Shown: positions 23,823 through 32,230 of the stretch, piece by piece
How the letters are laid out: each line of letters begins with the position of its first letter
Position numbering within the stretch: the stretch's first letter is position 1
Source of the DNA: Thermoanaerobaculaceae bacterium
Lineage (GTDB): Bacteria > Acidobacteriota > Thermoanaerobaculia > Thermoanaerobaculales > Thermoanaerobaculaceae
Assembly (NCBI GenBank): GCA_013388425.1
Contig: JACADV010000037.1
Location: 1 to 34,512, forward strand
Direction: 5' to 3'
DNA length: 34,512 nt
Position numbers and translations under genes: made by a program
The notes under the pieces: model-generated
The model's input: the letters and a program-made list of their open reading frames with translations, nothing else
Databases searched by the model: none
Told to the model about the DNA's origin: nothing

Positions 23823-26246
23823 CTACACCGTGCTCTGGGGATCCACGTCGATGACCCGGTGCACGCCGCGCGGCAGGGGCATGGCCGCCACCTCCTCCAC
23901 CGCCTGGCGCAGCTCTGGCCGTCGGGCCGCGAACAGCAGCAGCTGGACGCGCCACTTCCCCCGCAGCCGGGCAATCGGGGCCAGGCTCGGGCCCACCAAC
24001 CGCACCCCCGTCGCCGCACTGTCCAGCTGCGCCGCCGCCCGCTCGCCCGCCCCCCGCGCGGCCGCCTCCTGGGCCGCCTCCCAGCGGATCAGGGCCAGCC
24101 GCGCAAAGGGCGGGTACCGGAACGCCTGGCGGTAGGCCAGCTCTACCTTGGCAAAACCGGCCACGTCGTGGCGGGCTGCACAGCTCACCGCGTGATGGTC
24201 CGGGTGGTACGACTGGAACACTACCCGCCCGGGCGCCTCCCCGCGCCCCGCCCGCCCGGCCACCTGGGTGAGGAGTTGAAAGGTCCGCTCGGCGCCGCGG
24301 AAGTCGGGGAAGCCGAGCAAGTTGTCGGCGGCTACCACGCCAATGAGGGTGACGCGGGGAAAGTGGTGCCCCTTGGCCACCATTTGCGTGCCCACCAGCA
24401 CGTCCATGCCCCCCGTGGCAAAGCTCTCCAGGGTGGTGAGGAGCCGCAGCGGCGAACGGGCCGTGTCGCGATCCAGGATCCCCACCCGCACCTGGGGGAG
24501 GAGGTGGGCCACCTTCTCCGCCACCTTTTCGGTCCCCACCCCCACGTCGTCCAGCACCTCGCCGTTGCAGCGCGGACAGGAGGTGGGGATGGCCGTCTGA
24601 TGGCCGCAGTAGTGGCACTGCAGGGATCGCTGCCGCCGGTGAACCGTCATGGGGATGGAGCAGTGGGGACAGGCCGCGTGCTGCCCGCACATCCGGCACA
24701 GCAGCACCGGTGCCCACCCTCGCCGGTTGACCAGGAGGATTGCCTGCTGCCGCCTGCCCACCGTCTCGGCAAGCAACTCCTGCAACCGTTCCGAGAAGAT
24801 CACCCGTCCGTGCTCGCCCTTCTCCGGGCGCTCCCGAGACAGGTCCACCACCTCCACCTGCGGCAGCGTCCCCCCACCCACCCGCTCGGGCAGTTGCAGG
24901 ACCTCCAAGCGCCCCGAACGACCCAGGCGCAACGCCTCCATGGACGGGGTTGCCGAGGCCAGCACCACCGGCACCTTGCAGATCTGCCCCAGCACCAGCG
25001 CCAGGTCGCGGGCGTTGTAGCGGGGCTCCTCGCCCTGCTTGTAGGAGGGGTCGTGCTCCTCGTCCACCACCACGAGCCCCAGCCTCCCCAGCGGTGCCCA
25101 CAGGGCTGAGCGTGGCCCCACCACCACATCCACGCCGCCTCGCCGCACGCGATCGAAGATCGCCGCCCGATCCCCCTCGGGCATGGCCGAGTGCACCACC
25201 GCCACCCGCTCGCCAAAACGGGCCGAAAGCTGGCCGGCGAGCGCTGGCGTCAGGGCAATTTCCGGGACCAGCACGAGGGTTTCGAGCCCCCGCTCTCGCG
25301 CCGCAACCGCCAGGCGCAGGTACACCTCGGTCTTGCCCGAGCCAGTGACACCAAAGAGGAGAGAAGCGCAAAAACGCCCTCCCCCGAGCCGCGCCTCCAC
25401 CGCCGCCACCGCCGCTCGCTGCGAGGCCGACAGCGCGGCGGGGGGATCCAGCGCCGCCATTTCCCAGCGCGGCACCTGGCGCGGGCGCTCCTGTTGCAAC
25501 CGCCGCACCCAGCCGGCGGCCGCCAACGCCGTGATCACCGAGCGCGAGCAGTGGCACGCCGCGAGGGCCTCCGACTCCAGCACCACCCGCCCCTCCTGGT
25601 GGAGCCACTCCAGCACGCGGCGCTGGGCCGGTCCCTTCACTGCCGCCACAGGCCAGGCCCGCGTCGCGGCCTCGGAGAGGGCCAGCGCCGGCACGACGCG
25701 CCCCCCGGCCGTTCCCACCGGCCGCTCCACCACCCGCACTGCCTGGCGCGACACCAGCTGCTCCAGGAGTACACCGAGTTGCGAGCGGTTCCAACCCTCG
25801 GCCCACAGGCGCGGCACGCTGATCCGCCGCACCGCCACCAAGCGCTGGAGCAGCCGTAGCTCCTCCCCCCCCACCTGGCCTAGCATCTCCACCGCCCGCG
25901 GCCCCACCACCAGGAGGGGGGGCGGCGCGGTCAGGAGCGGTGCGGGTACCGCCGCGCGCGCCACCACGCCCAGGGGCGCCGCGTAGTACGCCGCGGCAAA
26001 CTCCATGAGCTCGAACAGGTGCAGCGGGAGGAGCGGTTCCCCCTCCAGCACGTCGCCCAGTGGCAAGACCCGGTCGGTCGCCACTTCGGCTTCGGCCACA
26101 AGGCCCACCACGAGACCGATCCGCAGCCGACCGCGCAGTGGGGCGCGAACCCGTACTCCCCGTTGCACCAGCCCTTCGAGCTGAGATGGCACCGCGTAGG
26201 TGAGGGGGCTCGGCAGCGCCAGCGGGAAGACGACGTGCGCGTACAC
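23823..26246 (-). CDS. priA: Primosomal replication protein N' (PriA helicase)
   Basis: A superfamily 2 3'-5' DNA helicase that reloads the replisome at stalled forks, 807 residues. In order: the N-terminal 3'-end-binding domain (YAHVVFPLALPSPLTYAVP), a winged-helix region, Walker A GVTGSGKTEVY (near 300), DEEHDPSYKQ (near 395), the SATPS motif, then eight Cys in four CxxC-type pairs (near 515-562, from CRMCGQHAACPHC to CPRC) binding two zinc ions. GTQMVAKGHHFP and the QVAGRAGRG motif VI follow, with a C-terminal domain. All catalytic motifs are intact. The start is GTG 26246, whose codons begin the family N-terminus; no Shine-Dalgarno precedes it and a TATGAT box lies only 8 nt upstream, so the mRNA may be leaderless. 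Confidence 0.94.
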   Translation of the reverse strand: MYAHVVFPLALPSPLTYAVPSQLEGLVQRGVRVRAPLRGRLRIGLVVGLVAEAEVATDRVLPLGDVLEGEPLLPLHLFELMEFAAAYYAAPLGVVARAAVPAPLLTAPPPLLVVGPRAVEMLGQVGGEELRLLQRLVAVRRISVPRLWAEGWNRSQLGVLLEQLVSRQAVRVVERPVGTAGGRVVPALALSEAATRAWPVAAVKGPAQRRVLEWLHQEGRVVLESEALAACHCSRSVITALAAAGWVRRLQQERPRQVPRWEMAALDPPAALSASQRAAVAAVEARLGGGRFCASLLFGVTGSGKTEVYLRLAVAARERGLETLVLVPEIALTPALAGQLSARFGERVAVVHSAMPEGDRAAIFDRVRRGGVDVVVGPRSALWAPLGRLGLVVVDEEHDPSYKQGEEPRYNARDLALVLGQICKVPVVLASATPSMEALRLGRSGRLEVLQLPERVGGGTLPQVEVVDLSRERPEKGEHGRVIFSERLQELLAETVGRRQQAILLVNRRGWAPVLLCRMCGQHAACPHCSIPMTVHRRQRSLQCHYCGHQTAIPTSCPRCNGEVLDDVGVGTEKVAEKVAHLLPQVRVGILDRDTARSPLRLLTTLESFATGGMDVLVGTQMVAKGHHFPRVTLIGVVAADNLLGFPDFRGAERTFQLLTQVAGRAGRGEAPGRVVFQSYHPDHHAVSCAARHDVAGFAKVELAYRQAFRYPPFARLALIRWEAAQEAAARGAGERAAAQLDSAATGVRLVGPSLAPIARLRGKWRVQLLLFAARRPELRQAVEEVAAMPLPRGVHRVIDVDPQSTV

Positions 26247-26254
26247 CGGCGCGG

Positions 26255-26260
26255 ATCATA
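26255..26260 (-). promoter_or_regulatory. -10 box for priA, leaderless configuration
   Basis: The minus strand has TGTATGAT with TATGAT at 26260-26255, identical to the rpsA -10 box and preceded by TG. The GTG start of priA lies 8 nt downstream, so transcription would begin at, or within about 2 nt of, the start codon. No good -35 box is visible, which is common for extended -10 promoters. Confidence 0.4.
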
Positions 26261-26305
26261 CACGCGAGGGCTGCGCCGCGTCGGCCGGCCTTCCCCCGTG
26301 ACGAC

Positions 26306-26335
26306 TTGCCGTTGGTGTCACTGCCCCGTTATTGT
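26306..26335 (+). promoter_or_regulatory. Promoter for the TetR-like gene, leaderless configuration
   Basis: TTGCCG (26306-26311), an 18-bp spacer and TATTGT (26330-26335) are followed after 7 nt by the ATG at 26343. The start site would coincide with the start codon, and no Shine-Dalgarno is present. Confidence 0.4.
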
Positions 26336-26342
26336 ACGGCCC

Positions 26343-26945
26343 ATGACGAACCTTGCCTCCCGCCGCCGCGACATCCTCGAAGCAGCCCTCGCTCAGGACC
26401 GCGGCCCCGGCGGGCTCACCACCGTGGCCCTGGCCCGTCGCATAGGGTTCACGGAGGCTGCCCTGTACCGCTACTTCGACGGCAAGGGCGCCATCCCCAC
26501 CGGCCTGCTCTACCACCTTGCCGAAGGGCTGTTTGCCGCCATGGGCCGCGAGTTGCGGCCGGAGGAGGCGGAGGGACCGGCCGCTATCGTTGCCCAGCTG
26601 CAGCAGCACCTGGAGCGTTTTGCTGCCCAGCACGGGCTCTTGCTGGCACTGCTCCTGCACGCTGCCAGTTCCCGCTCGGAACCACTCCTGGAGGCGGGCA
26701 ACGCTGTGCTGGAGGAGTACGGCCGGCGGATGACCGTCTACTTTGTCCAGGCCCAGGAACTGGGTCGCCTCCCCTCCCGACTGAGCGCCGAGGAATTATC
26801 GATGCACTGGATATGCCAGCTCCTCGGAGGCTTCCTGCGCTCCCAGCTCGGTCGCTCACCCTGGGTGCCGCACCGCTTACCCGGTTTCAAGAGCTTTGCC
26901 GCGCAGCTCAGCCAGCCCCTGCACTCGAGCCGCGACCCGCAGTGA
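26343..26945 (+). CDS. TetR-family transcriptional regulator
   Basis: A 200-residue protein. The N-terminal helix-turn-helix is clear: RRRDILEAALAQDRG, then TTVALARRIGFTEAALYRYFDGK, with the family's YRYF-x-x-K end. The remaining helices form a ligand-binding and dimer domain without recognisable signature; the RxDIL...TxxxxA pattern resembles SlmA/AcrR-type members. The ligand and targets are unknown. The ATG at 26343 starts the conserved region; there is no Shine-Dalgarno, and a TATTGT -10-like box ends 7 nt upstream. It is divergent from priA (96 bp gap) and convergent with pepT (20 bp gap). Autoregulation or control of priA are the nearest possibilities, but no operator palindrome is obvious in the gap. 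Confidence 0.85.
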   Translation: MTNLASRRRDILEAALAQDRGPGGLTTVALARRIGFTEAALYRYFDGKGAIPTGLLYHLAEGLFAAMGRELRPEEAEGPAAIVAQLQQHLERFAAQHGLLLALLLHAASSRSEPLLEAGNAVLEEYGRRMTVYFVQAQELGRLPSRLSAEELSMHWICQLLGGFLRSQLGRSPWVPHRLPGFKSFAAQLSQPLHSSRDPQ

Positions 26946-26965
26946 AGCCAGCTTTGCCCGGTAGC

Positions 26966-28252
26966 TCAGCGGGCGATCGACCGTTCGAGCCACACCTCCA
27001 GAAGGTGCAGCGTCGTCTCCACCGCCTTGGCCATCCACTCGAGCGACACCCATTCCCGCACCGAGTGGAACGCCTGACCTCCGGCCCAGATGTTGGGCGT
27101 CAGGAGACCCATGAACGACAGGCGCGCCCCGTCCGTCCCACCGCGAATCGCCTTGCGTTGCGGCTCGAGACCGCTGCGCCGCACCGCTTCGAAGGCGTAC
27201 TCCACCACCCGCGGATCCTGGGCCAGCTGGTACGCCATGTTGCGGTACGACTCCTTGATCTCCACGGCAATGCGAGCGCGCGGGAAGAGCCCCTGCACCT
27301 CGGCCACCGCGGCCCGCAGCGACGCCTCCCGCTCCGCCAGCTCCTCCTCGGTGAACGCCCGCACTAGGAACTTGAGCTCCACCTTTGCCACATCCCCCCG
27401 CACATCGTAGGGGTGCAGGTACGGCTCGCGCCCCTCGGTGGTCTCGGGCAGAAATTCCTTTGGCAACCGCTCCACCAGTGCCGCCGCCACGCGTACCGCG
27501 TTCACCATGATGCCCTTGGCGTAGCCTGGGTGGACGTCATGCCCCTGGATGGTCACCAGCGCCGAGTCGGCGCAGAAGGTCTCGTCCTCGATCTCACCCA
27601 GGTCCGAACCGTCCAGGGTGTACGCCACATCGGCCCCGAAGGCCGGCACGTCGAAGTGTTCGGTGCCCCGCCCCACCTCCTCGTCGGTGGTGAAGGCAAG
27701 GCGCAGCGGTGGATGGTGGAACTCCGGGTGCCGGCGCAACCACGCCACCAGCATCATGATCTCGGCCACCCCCGCCTTGTCGTCGGCACCCAGCAGGGTG
27801 GTGCCGTCGGAGGTGACGATGGTGTGCCCCAGGCAACGCTCGAGGTTCGGGTTTTCGGCCACGGCAATCCGCTCCCCTACCGTTCCCGGCAGGGGGATGT
27901 CCCCGCCACGGTAGTCGCGGATGACCTGCGGCTTCACTCCCCCGCCGGGGGTGCCGTGGTAGGTGTCGAGGTGGGCGATCAGCCCCACCGTGGGGATGTG
28001 CGCGGGGAGCGCCTCTGCCCCGGGCAGGTTGCCGGGAACGCTGCCCCACACGTAACCCCACTCGTCCATCCGCGCGTCCTCCACCCCGAGCTCGCGCAGC
28101 TCCGCGGCCAAGAGCCGCGCCAGATCCTTCTGTTTTACCGTGGAGGGGCTGGTGCTGGAGTTCTCGTCCGACTGCGTATCGATCTGCACGTAGCGCAGGA
28201 ACCGCTCCAGCAACTCGCTCCGGTCTCTCTCGTCCAGAATCACTGGCACCAC
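26966..28252 (-). CDS. pepT: Peptidase T (tripeptide aminopeptidase)
   Basis: A cytosolic M20B zinc peptidase of 428 residues (E. coli PepT about 408) that removes N-terminal residues from tripeptides. Motifs in order: GLIAHLDTYHGTPG (metal His, catalytic Asp), LLGADDKAGVAEIM (bridging Asp), FTTDEEVGRGTEHFDV (catalytic Glu pair), YTLDGSDLGEIEDETF (metal Asp), the HPGYAKGIMVNAVR dimer segment, RGGTDGARLSFMGLLTPN, and AFHSVREWVS with the last metal His. The start is the first of two tandem GTG codons (28252 or 28249) after GGGAGGACG. A sigma-70-like promoter lies about 35 bp upstream. It is divergent from the nuo operon. With pepD it is the second M20 peptidase in the window. Confidence 0.95.
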   Translation of the reverse strand: MVPVILDERDRSELLERFLRYVQIDTQSDENSSTSPSTVKQKDLARLLAAELRELGVEDARMDEWGYVWGSVPGNLPGAEALPAHIPTVGLIAHLDTYHGTPGGGVKPQVIRDYRGGDIPLPGTVGERIAVAENPNLERCLGHTIVTSDGTTLLGADDKAGVAEIMMLVAWLRRHPEFHHPPLRLAFTTDEEVGRGTEHFDVPAFGADVAYTLDGSDLGEIEDETFCADSALVTIQGHDVHPGYAKGIMVNAVRVAAALVERLPKEFLPETTEGREPYLHPYDVRGDVAKVELKFLVRAFTEEELAEREASLRAAVAEVQGLFPRARIAVEIKESYRNMAYQLAQDPRVVEYAFEAVRRSGLEPQRKAIRGGTDGARLSFMGLLTPNIWAGGQAFHSVREWVSLEWMAKAVETTLHLLEVWLERSIAR

Positions 28253-28285
28253 GGCGTCCTCCCGGTGGCTGCTGCCACGGCAGCG

Positions 28286-28314
28286 AGTCTACCCTCTCCA
28301 CCCGCCCCCGCCAA
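28286..28314 (-). promoter_or_regulatory. Putative sigma-70 promoter of pepT
   Basis: On the minus strand TTGGCG (28314-28309), a 17-bp spacer and TAGACT (28291-28286) each match consensus at 4 of 6. The leader would be about 27 nt and contains GGGAGG before pepT. Confidence 0.5.
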
Positions 28315-28330
28315 CGGCAGACCCCCGCGC

Positions 28331-28360
28331 TTGACGCCTCCCCTCGAGTTGGGGCAAGAT
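28331..28360 (+). promoter_or_regulatory. Putative promoter of the nuo operon
   Basis: TTGACG (5 of 6 to -35) at 28331-28336 is followed by an 18-bp spacer and CAAGAT (28355-28360, 3 of 6). The start would be near 28367, with a leader of about 24 nt containing GAGGGGGG before nuoA. It lies back to back with the pepT promoter. Confidence 0.5.
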
Positions 28361-28390
28361 AGCATGTGAATTTGGGCACGAGGGGGGAAG

Positions 28391-28780
28391 ATGACCGCCC
28401 AATACATCCCAGTGCTGATGGCCTTTGCGTTTGCGGGTACGGTGGCCGTTGCCATCGTCGGCCTATCCGTCCTCCTGGGGCGGGGACGCCTCCGCCCCCC
28501 CCGCAAGACAGAGACCTACGAGAGCGGCATGCCGCTTTTGGACGCATCCCGCAAGCGCGTGTCCGTGAAGTACTTCGTTGTGGCTATGGTGTTCATCGTC
28601 TTCGACATCGAGGTGGCGTTCCTCTACCCCTGGGCCGTTACGGTCCGCGAGTTGGTGGCGGAAGGCGCCAGAGCAGTCCTGCTGGACGGTCTCATCTTCC
28701 TCGTTCTGCTCGGCTTCGGCTATGTCTACCTGTGGCGCGAGGGCGCTTTCGACTGGTCCAGGGAGGGGAGCCGACGGTGA
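28391..28780 (+). CDS. nuoA: NADH-quinone oxidoreductase subunit A
   Basis: A 129-residue complex I membrane subunit with three helices (about 8-30, 60-85, 95-115). The conserved ETYESGMP loop and the acidic FDIEVAFLYPW segment of helix 2 are both present. NuoA helps shape the quinone-chamber junction between membrane and peripheral arms. The ATG follows GAGGGGGGAAG. Its TGA overlaps the nuoE start as GTGA. Unusually, nuoE rather than nuoB comes next. Confidence 0.95.
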   Translation: MTAQYIPVLMAFAFAGTVAVAIVGLSVLLGRGRLRPPRKTETYESGMPLLDASRKRVSVKYFVVAMVFIVFDIEVAFLYPWAVTVRELVAEGARAVLLDGLIFLVLLGFGYVYLWREGAFDWSREGSRR

Positions 28781-29304
28781 GCACCGCCCCGATCCACGCT
28801 GCCAACCCCGAGGAACTCCGGGAAGTGCGGTTCGACGCCGCCATGGAGTCGCAGATTGCCGAGCTCCTGACCCACTACCCCATCCCCCGTGCAGCCCTCC
28901 TACCGGTGCTGTGGCTGTGCCAGAAGCGGTACGGATGGATTGCTCCGGGCGTCATGGAGGCGGTGGCCGCACGCCTCGGCCTGAGTCCGGCCTACGTGCA
29001 GGGGGTCGTTACCTTTTACACCATGTTCCACACCACCCCCCCGGCCCGCTTCGTCCTGCAGGTGTGCACCACCCTTTCCTGCGCCGTATGCGGGGCGGGC
29101 GAACTCCTGGCGCACCTCAGAAAGCGGCTGGGGATTGGCCCTGGCGAGAGGACACCCGACGGCACCTTCCAGATCGTCGGCGTCCAGTGCCTGGGCGCCT
29201 GCGGCAGCGCCCCCGTGGTGCAGGTCAACGACGACTACTACGAAAACTTGGATCCGGCGAAGCTCGACGCCCTCCTGGACGAGCTCGCGGCGGCGAAGGA
29301 GTGA
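28777..29304 (+). CDS. nuoE: NADH-quinone oxidoreductase subunit E
   Basis: A 175-residue thioredoxin-like [2Fe-2S] (N1a) subunit of the NADH dehydrogenase module. The cluster ligands are visible as VCTTLSC (CxxxxC) and CLGAC (CxxxC), and the helical N-terminal part has LWLCQKRYGWIAPGVMEAVA and the GVVTFYTMFH segment. It acts on the cytoplasmic side, paired with NuoF. The GTG start at 28777 overlaps the nuoA TGA by 4 bp and has GGGAGGGG upstream, so translation is coupled. The full expected length is present. Confidence 0.95.
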   Translation: MSTAPIHAANPEELREVRFDAAMESQIAELLTHYPIPRAALLPVLWLCQKRYGWIAPGVMEAVAARLGLSPAYVQGVVTFYTMFHTTPPARFVLQVCTTLSCAVCGAGELLAHLRKRLGIGPGERTPDGTFQIVGVQCLGACGSAPVVQVNDDYYENLDPAKLDALLDELAAAKE

Positions 29305-29306
29305 GC

Positions 29307-30620
29307 ATGGAGCCAACCCTGCTCAAGGCCCGCGGTCTCGAAGGCTCCCGGACCCTCGCCAGCTACCTCTCCCGGGGCGGCTACGAGGGGCTGCGCCGGG
29401 CGCTCGCCCTGGGCCCTCAAGAGGTCACGAAGTCCGTCATCGATTCCGAACTGCGGGGGCGTGGCGGTGCCGGCTTCCCCACGGGGCGCAAGTGGACCTT
29501 CGTCCCCAAGGACCACCCCGGGCCCCGCTACCTCGTGTGCAACGCCGACGAGTCCGAACCGGGCACGTTCAAGGACCGAGAGATCATTGAACACGACCCC
29601 CACTTGGTGATCGAGGGGATTGCCATTGCCTCCTTCGCCATCGGCGCGCACACGGCCTACATCTACATCCGCGGCGAGTTTGTGCGCTGGGCGAACCTTC
29701 TCGAACAGGCGCTGGGCGAGGCGCGCAGGGAGAAGATCCTTGGCGCTGACGTGCTGGGCTCCGGCTACTCCCTCGATATCTGGGTCCACCGCGGCGCCGG
29801 TGCCTACATCTGCGGTGAAGAGACCTCGTTGCTCGAGTCCCTGGAGGGCAAGCGGGGGTTCCCCCGCCTGAAGCCGCCGTTCCCGGCGGTGGTGGGCGCC
29901 TTCGGCAAGCCCACGGTGGTCAACAACGTGGAGACCCTGGCCTGCCTGCCCTCCATCCTCACGCGTGGACCCGCGTGGTTTGCCTCCATCGGGCGCCCCC
30001 GCAACACCGGCCCCAAGCTCTTCTCCGTCTCGGGGCACGTGGTGCGACCGGGGGTGTACGAGCTCCCCTTGGGCGTCACCTTCCGCGAGATCATTTTCGA
30101 GCACTGTGGCGGCATCCGCGCTGGCCGCAAGCTCAAGGCGTTCTTCCCCGGTGGCTCCTCCGCTCCCGTGCTCACCGCCGCCGAGGTGGATACCAAGGCC
30201 GACTTCGACGCCTGTGCCGAAGCGGGGACCATGCTGGGCTCGGGCGGCGTCATCGTCCTCGACGAAACGGTGGACATGGTGGAGGCGGCCGCCAACCTGG
30301 CGCACTTCTACGCCCATGAATCCTGCGGCCAGTGCACCCCCTGCCGGGAGGGCTCCGACTGGCTGGTGGACATCCTCCACCGCATCCTCGCCGGGCACGG
30401 CCGCGCCGAGGATCCCGACACCATCCTCCGTATCTGCCGCTTCGCCTCGCAGGGCATGACCATCTGCCCGCTGGGCGACGCCTTCTCCTTGCCGATCTCC
30501 AGCATTGTCTCCAAGTTCCGGGACGAATTCGAGCGTCGCATCGCCGCCGCCACCCCTGCTCCCCCGAGGAAGCATCCCGTGCTCCCATGGGCCGGTCCTC
30601 GACCGGGCTTTGGGCGCTAG
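29307..30620 (+). CDS. nuoF: NADH-quinone oxidoreductase subunit F (NADH and FMN binding)
   Basis: A 437-residue entry subunit that oxidises NADH through FMN and passes electrons to cluster N3. The family motifs RGRGGAGFPTGRKW (NADH loop) and YLVCNADESEPGTFKDR are present. The FMN-site ICGEETSLLESLEGKRG, the ESCGQCTPCREG triad and the distant GMTICPLGDA Cys for the [4Fe-4S] cluster N3 are also present. The ATG lies 2 nt after the nuoE stop. The C-terminal ~20 residues are Pro-rich and variable. Its presence shows that this complex I is of the NADH-using type. Confidence 0.97.
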   Translation: MEPTLLKARGLEGSRTLASYLSRGGYEGLRRALALGPQEVTKSVIDSELRGRGGAGFPTGRKWTFVPKDHPGPRYLVCNADESEPGTFKDREIIEHDPHLVIEGIAIASFAIGAHTAYIYIRGEFVRWANLLEQALGEARREKILGADVLGSGYSLDIWVHRGAGAYICGEETSLLESLEGKRGFPRLKPPFPAVVGAFGKPTVVNNVETLACLPSILTRGPAWFASIGRPRNTGPKLFSVSGHVVRPGVYELPLGVTFREIIFEHCGGIRAGRKLKAFFPGGSSAPVLTAAEVDTKADFDACAEAGTMLGSGGVIVLDETVDMVEAAANLAHFYAHESCGQCTPCREGSDWLVDILHRILAGHGRAEDPDTILRICRFASQGMTICPLGDAFSLPISSIVSKFRDEFERRIAAATPAPPRKHPVLPWAGPRPGFGR

Positions 30621-30634
30621 GAGGGTCACCCCGC

Positions 30635-32230
30635 ATGCCGAAGCTGACCATCGACGGCCGGGAAGTGGAAGTCGCCCAGGGCACCAACCTCATCGAGGCC
30701 GCCCGGCTCGCCGGAATTGCCATCCCTTACTTCTGTTACCACCCCTACCTCTCCGTCGTGGGGCAGTGCCGGATCTGCCTCGTGGAGATCGAAGGACAAC
30801 CCCGCCTGGCCATTGCCTGCGCCACACCCGCCGCGGACGGCATGGTGGTCCGTTCCCAGACCTCCAGCCGCGTGCGCGAGGCCCGCGAGGCGGTGATGGA
30901 GTTCCTCCTTGCCAACCACCCCCTGGACTGCCCGGTGTGCGACCAGGCGGGGGAGTGCCTCCTCCAGGACCACTCCATGGACGAACAGGGGGGGCAGTTC
31001 TCTACCCACATGGTGGAGACCCGCCGCACCTTCCCCGGCCTCGAGCGGCGCCTGCTCGGCCCCCACGTGGTGCAGAACCAGAACCGCTGCATCCACTGCT
31101 CCCGCTGCATCCGCTTCACCCAGGAGATCTCCGAGACCTCCCAGCTCACCTACGTTTCCCGCGGCAATCACGCCTACATCGATACCTTCGACGGTCGCCC
31201 CTTTGACGACCCGTTCTCCGCCTGTGCTGCCGACGTCTGCCCCGTGGGCGCCTTGACCCTGCGCGAGTTTCGCTTCCGCAAGCGGGCGTGGAAGCTGCGC
31301 TCCACCCCCTCCATCTGCCCGGGGTGCTCGATTGGCTGCAACCTCTGGATCGACCATCACGAGCGCATCGTCTACCGCTTCACCCCCCGGGAAAACCCAA
31401 AGATCAACGCCACCTGGCTGTGCGACTACGGGCGCTTCCTGGCCGAGTCGCTCAACGCCCACGGCCCCGCCCCCACCTTCCGCGACGAGGACGGGAGCTC
31501 CTCCTCGCCACCCCTGGAGGAAACCGTCCGCGCCCTGGCGCTGGAGCTCAAGGCGGCCCGCACCCTGCGGGTGGTGGCCTCGGCCAACCTCTCCAACGAG
31601 GAGCTGTTCCTGGCCCGCGAGATCTTTGCCGGCTATCTGCACGGGGAGCTGGTGACCCCGGTCTGGCCGGGGGAACCCCGACGCATGAAGAACGGCCACG
31701 GGGTGTGGCTTGCCAGCAGCGACGCGCACCCCAACGCCAACGGTGCCCGCCGGCTCGGCCTCGACATTGTGGACGAGAGCGGACTGGCTCGCTTCCTCTA
31801 CGGAGCCGCCGACCTCACCGTCCTCCTCGATCCCCTTGCCCACCCCTACCTGGCCGGCGAAGAAGCCCTGCAATTGCTCCGGGTGGGGCACACCCTGGTG
31901 TTCTCCCAGCGCCAACACGCGGTCTGCGAGTTTGCCCGCTGGACGATGGGGGTGGCGTCGCTCGCCTGCAACGAGGGCACCTTCACCTCCGGCGCGGACC
32001 AGGTGCAGCGCTTCCAGGCTGCCTTTGCCCCACCTCGTGGTGCGTTGCCGCTGTGGCAGTGGTTCACCCTGCTCGCCCGCGAGCTGGGGCTTGCCCGCCT
32101 GGCGGTGGCCACACCCCGCGACGTGTTCCAGCTCATGGTGAGCCAGGAGCGGAGCTTCGCCGGGCTCGCCTGGGAGGAACTGGGGGGCTTCGATACCGAC
32201 TCCTATCGGGAGCATCAGCATGTGGGCTGA
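30635..32230 (+). CDS. nuoG: NADH-quinone oxidoreductase subunit G, short form
   Basis: An iron-sulfur subunit of 531 residues. The [2Fe-2S] ligands Cys34, 45, 48 and 62 come first, and His95-Cys99-Cys102-Cys108 form the N5 site. CIHCSRC with CAADVCPVG gives N4. A fourth set, CPGCSIGC plus the Cys of WLCDYGR, matches the N7-type site found in E. coli and Thermus. The remainder (~250-531) is a molybdopterin-oxidoreductase-like region without cofactor, shorter than in E. coli NuoG (about 908) or Thermus Nqo3 (about 783). It ends in an ordinary stop that overlaps nuoH, so it is not obviously broken. The ATG follows AGGAGGG. Confidence 0.93.
   Translation: MPKLTIDGREVEVAQGTNLIEAARLAGIAIPYFCYHPYLSVVGQCRICLVEIEGQPRLAIACATPAADGMVVRSQTSSRVREAREAVMEFLLANHPLDCPVCDQAGECLLQDHSMDEQGGQFSTHMVETRRTFPGLERRLLGPHVVQNQNRCIHCSRCIRFTQEISETSQLTYVSRGNHAYIDTFDGRPFDDPFSACAADVCPVGALTLREFRFRKRAWKLRSTPSICPGCSIGCNLWIDHHERIVYRFTPRENPKINATWLCDYGRFLAESLNAHGPAPTFRDEDGSSSSPPLEETVRALALELKAARTLRVVASANLSNEELFLAREIFAGYLHGELVTPVWPGEPRRMKNGHGVWLASSDAHPNANGARRLGLDIVDESGLARFLYGAADLTVLLDPLAHPYLAGEEALQLLRVGHTLVFSQRQHAVCEFARWTMGVASLACNEGTFTSGADQVQRFQAAFAPPRGALPLWQWFTLLARELGLARLAVATPRDVFQLMVSQERSFAGLAWEELGGFDTDSYREHQHVG

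Noticed and set aside
23485-26259. A 924-codon minus-strand frame overlapping priA
   Set aside because: It is in a different frame from the motif-bearing PriA reading and is Gly/Ala/Arg-rich shadow sequence.
26955-27000. tRNA-like stretch (GCCCGGTAGCTCAGCGG, then GTTCGAGCC)
   Set aside because: It resembles the 5' D-arm and T-arm of a tRNA but is about 30 nt too short, lacks an anticodon arm, and the D-stem does not pair. It overlaps the coding 3' end of pepT. Probably chance.
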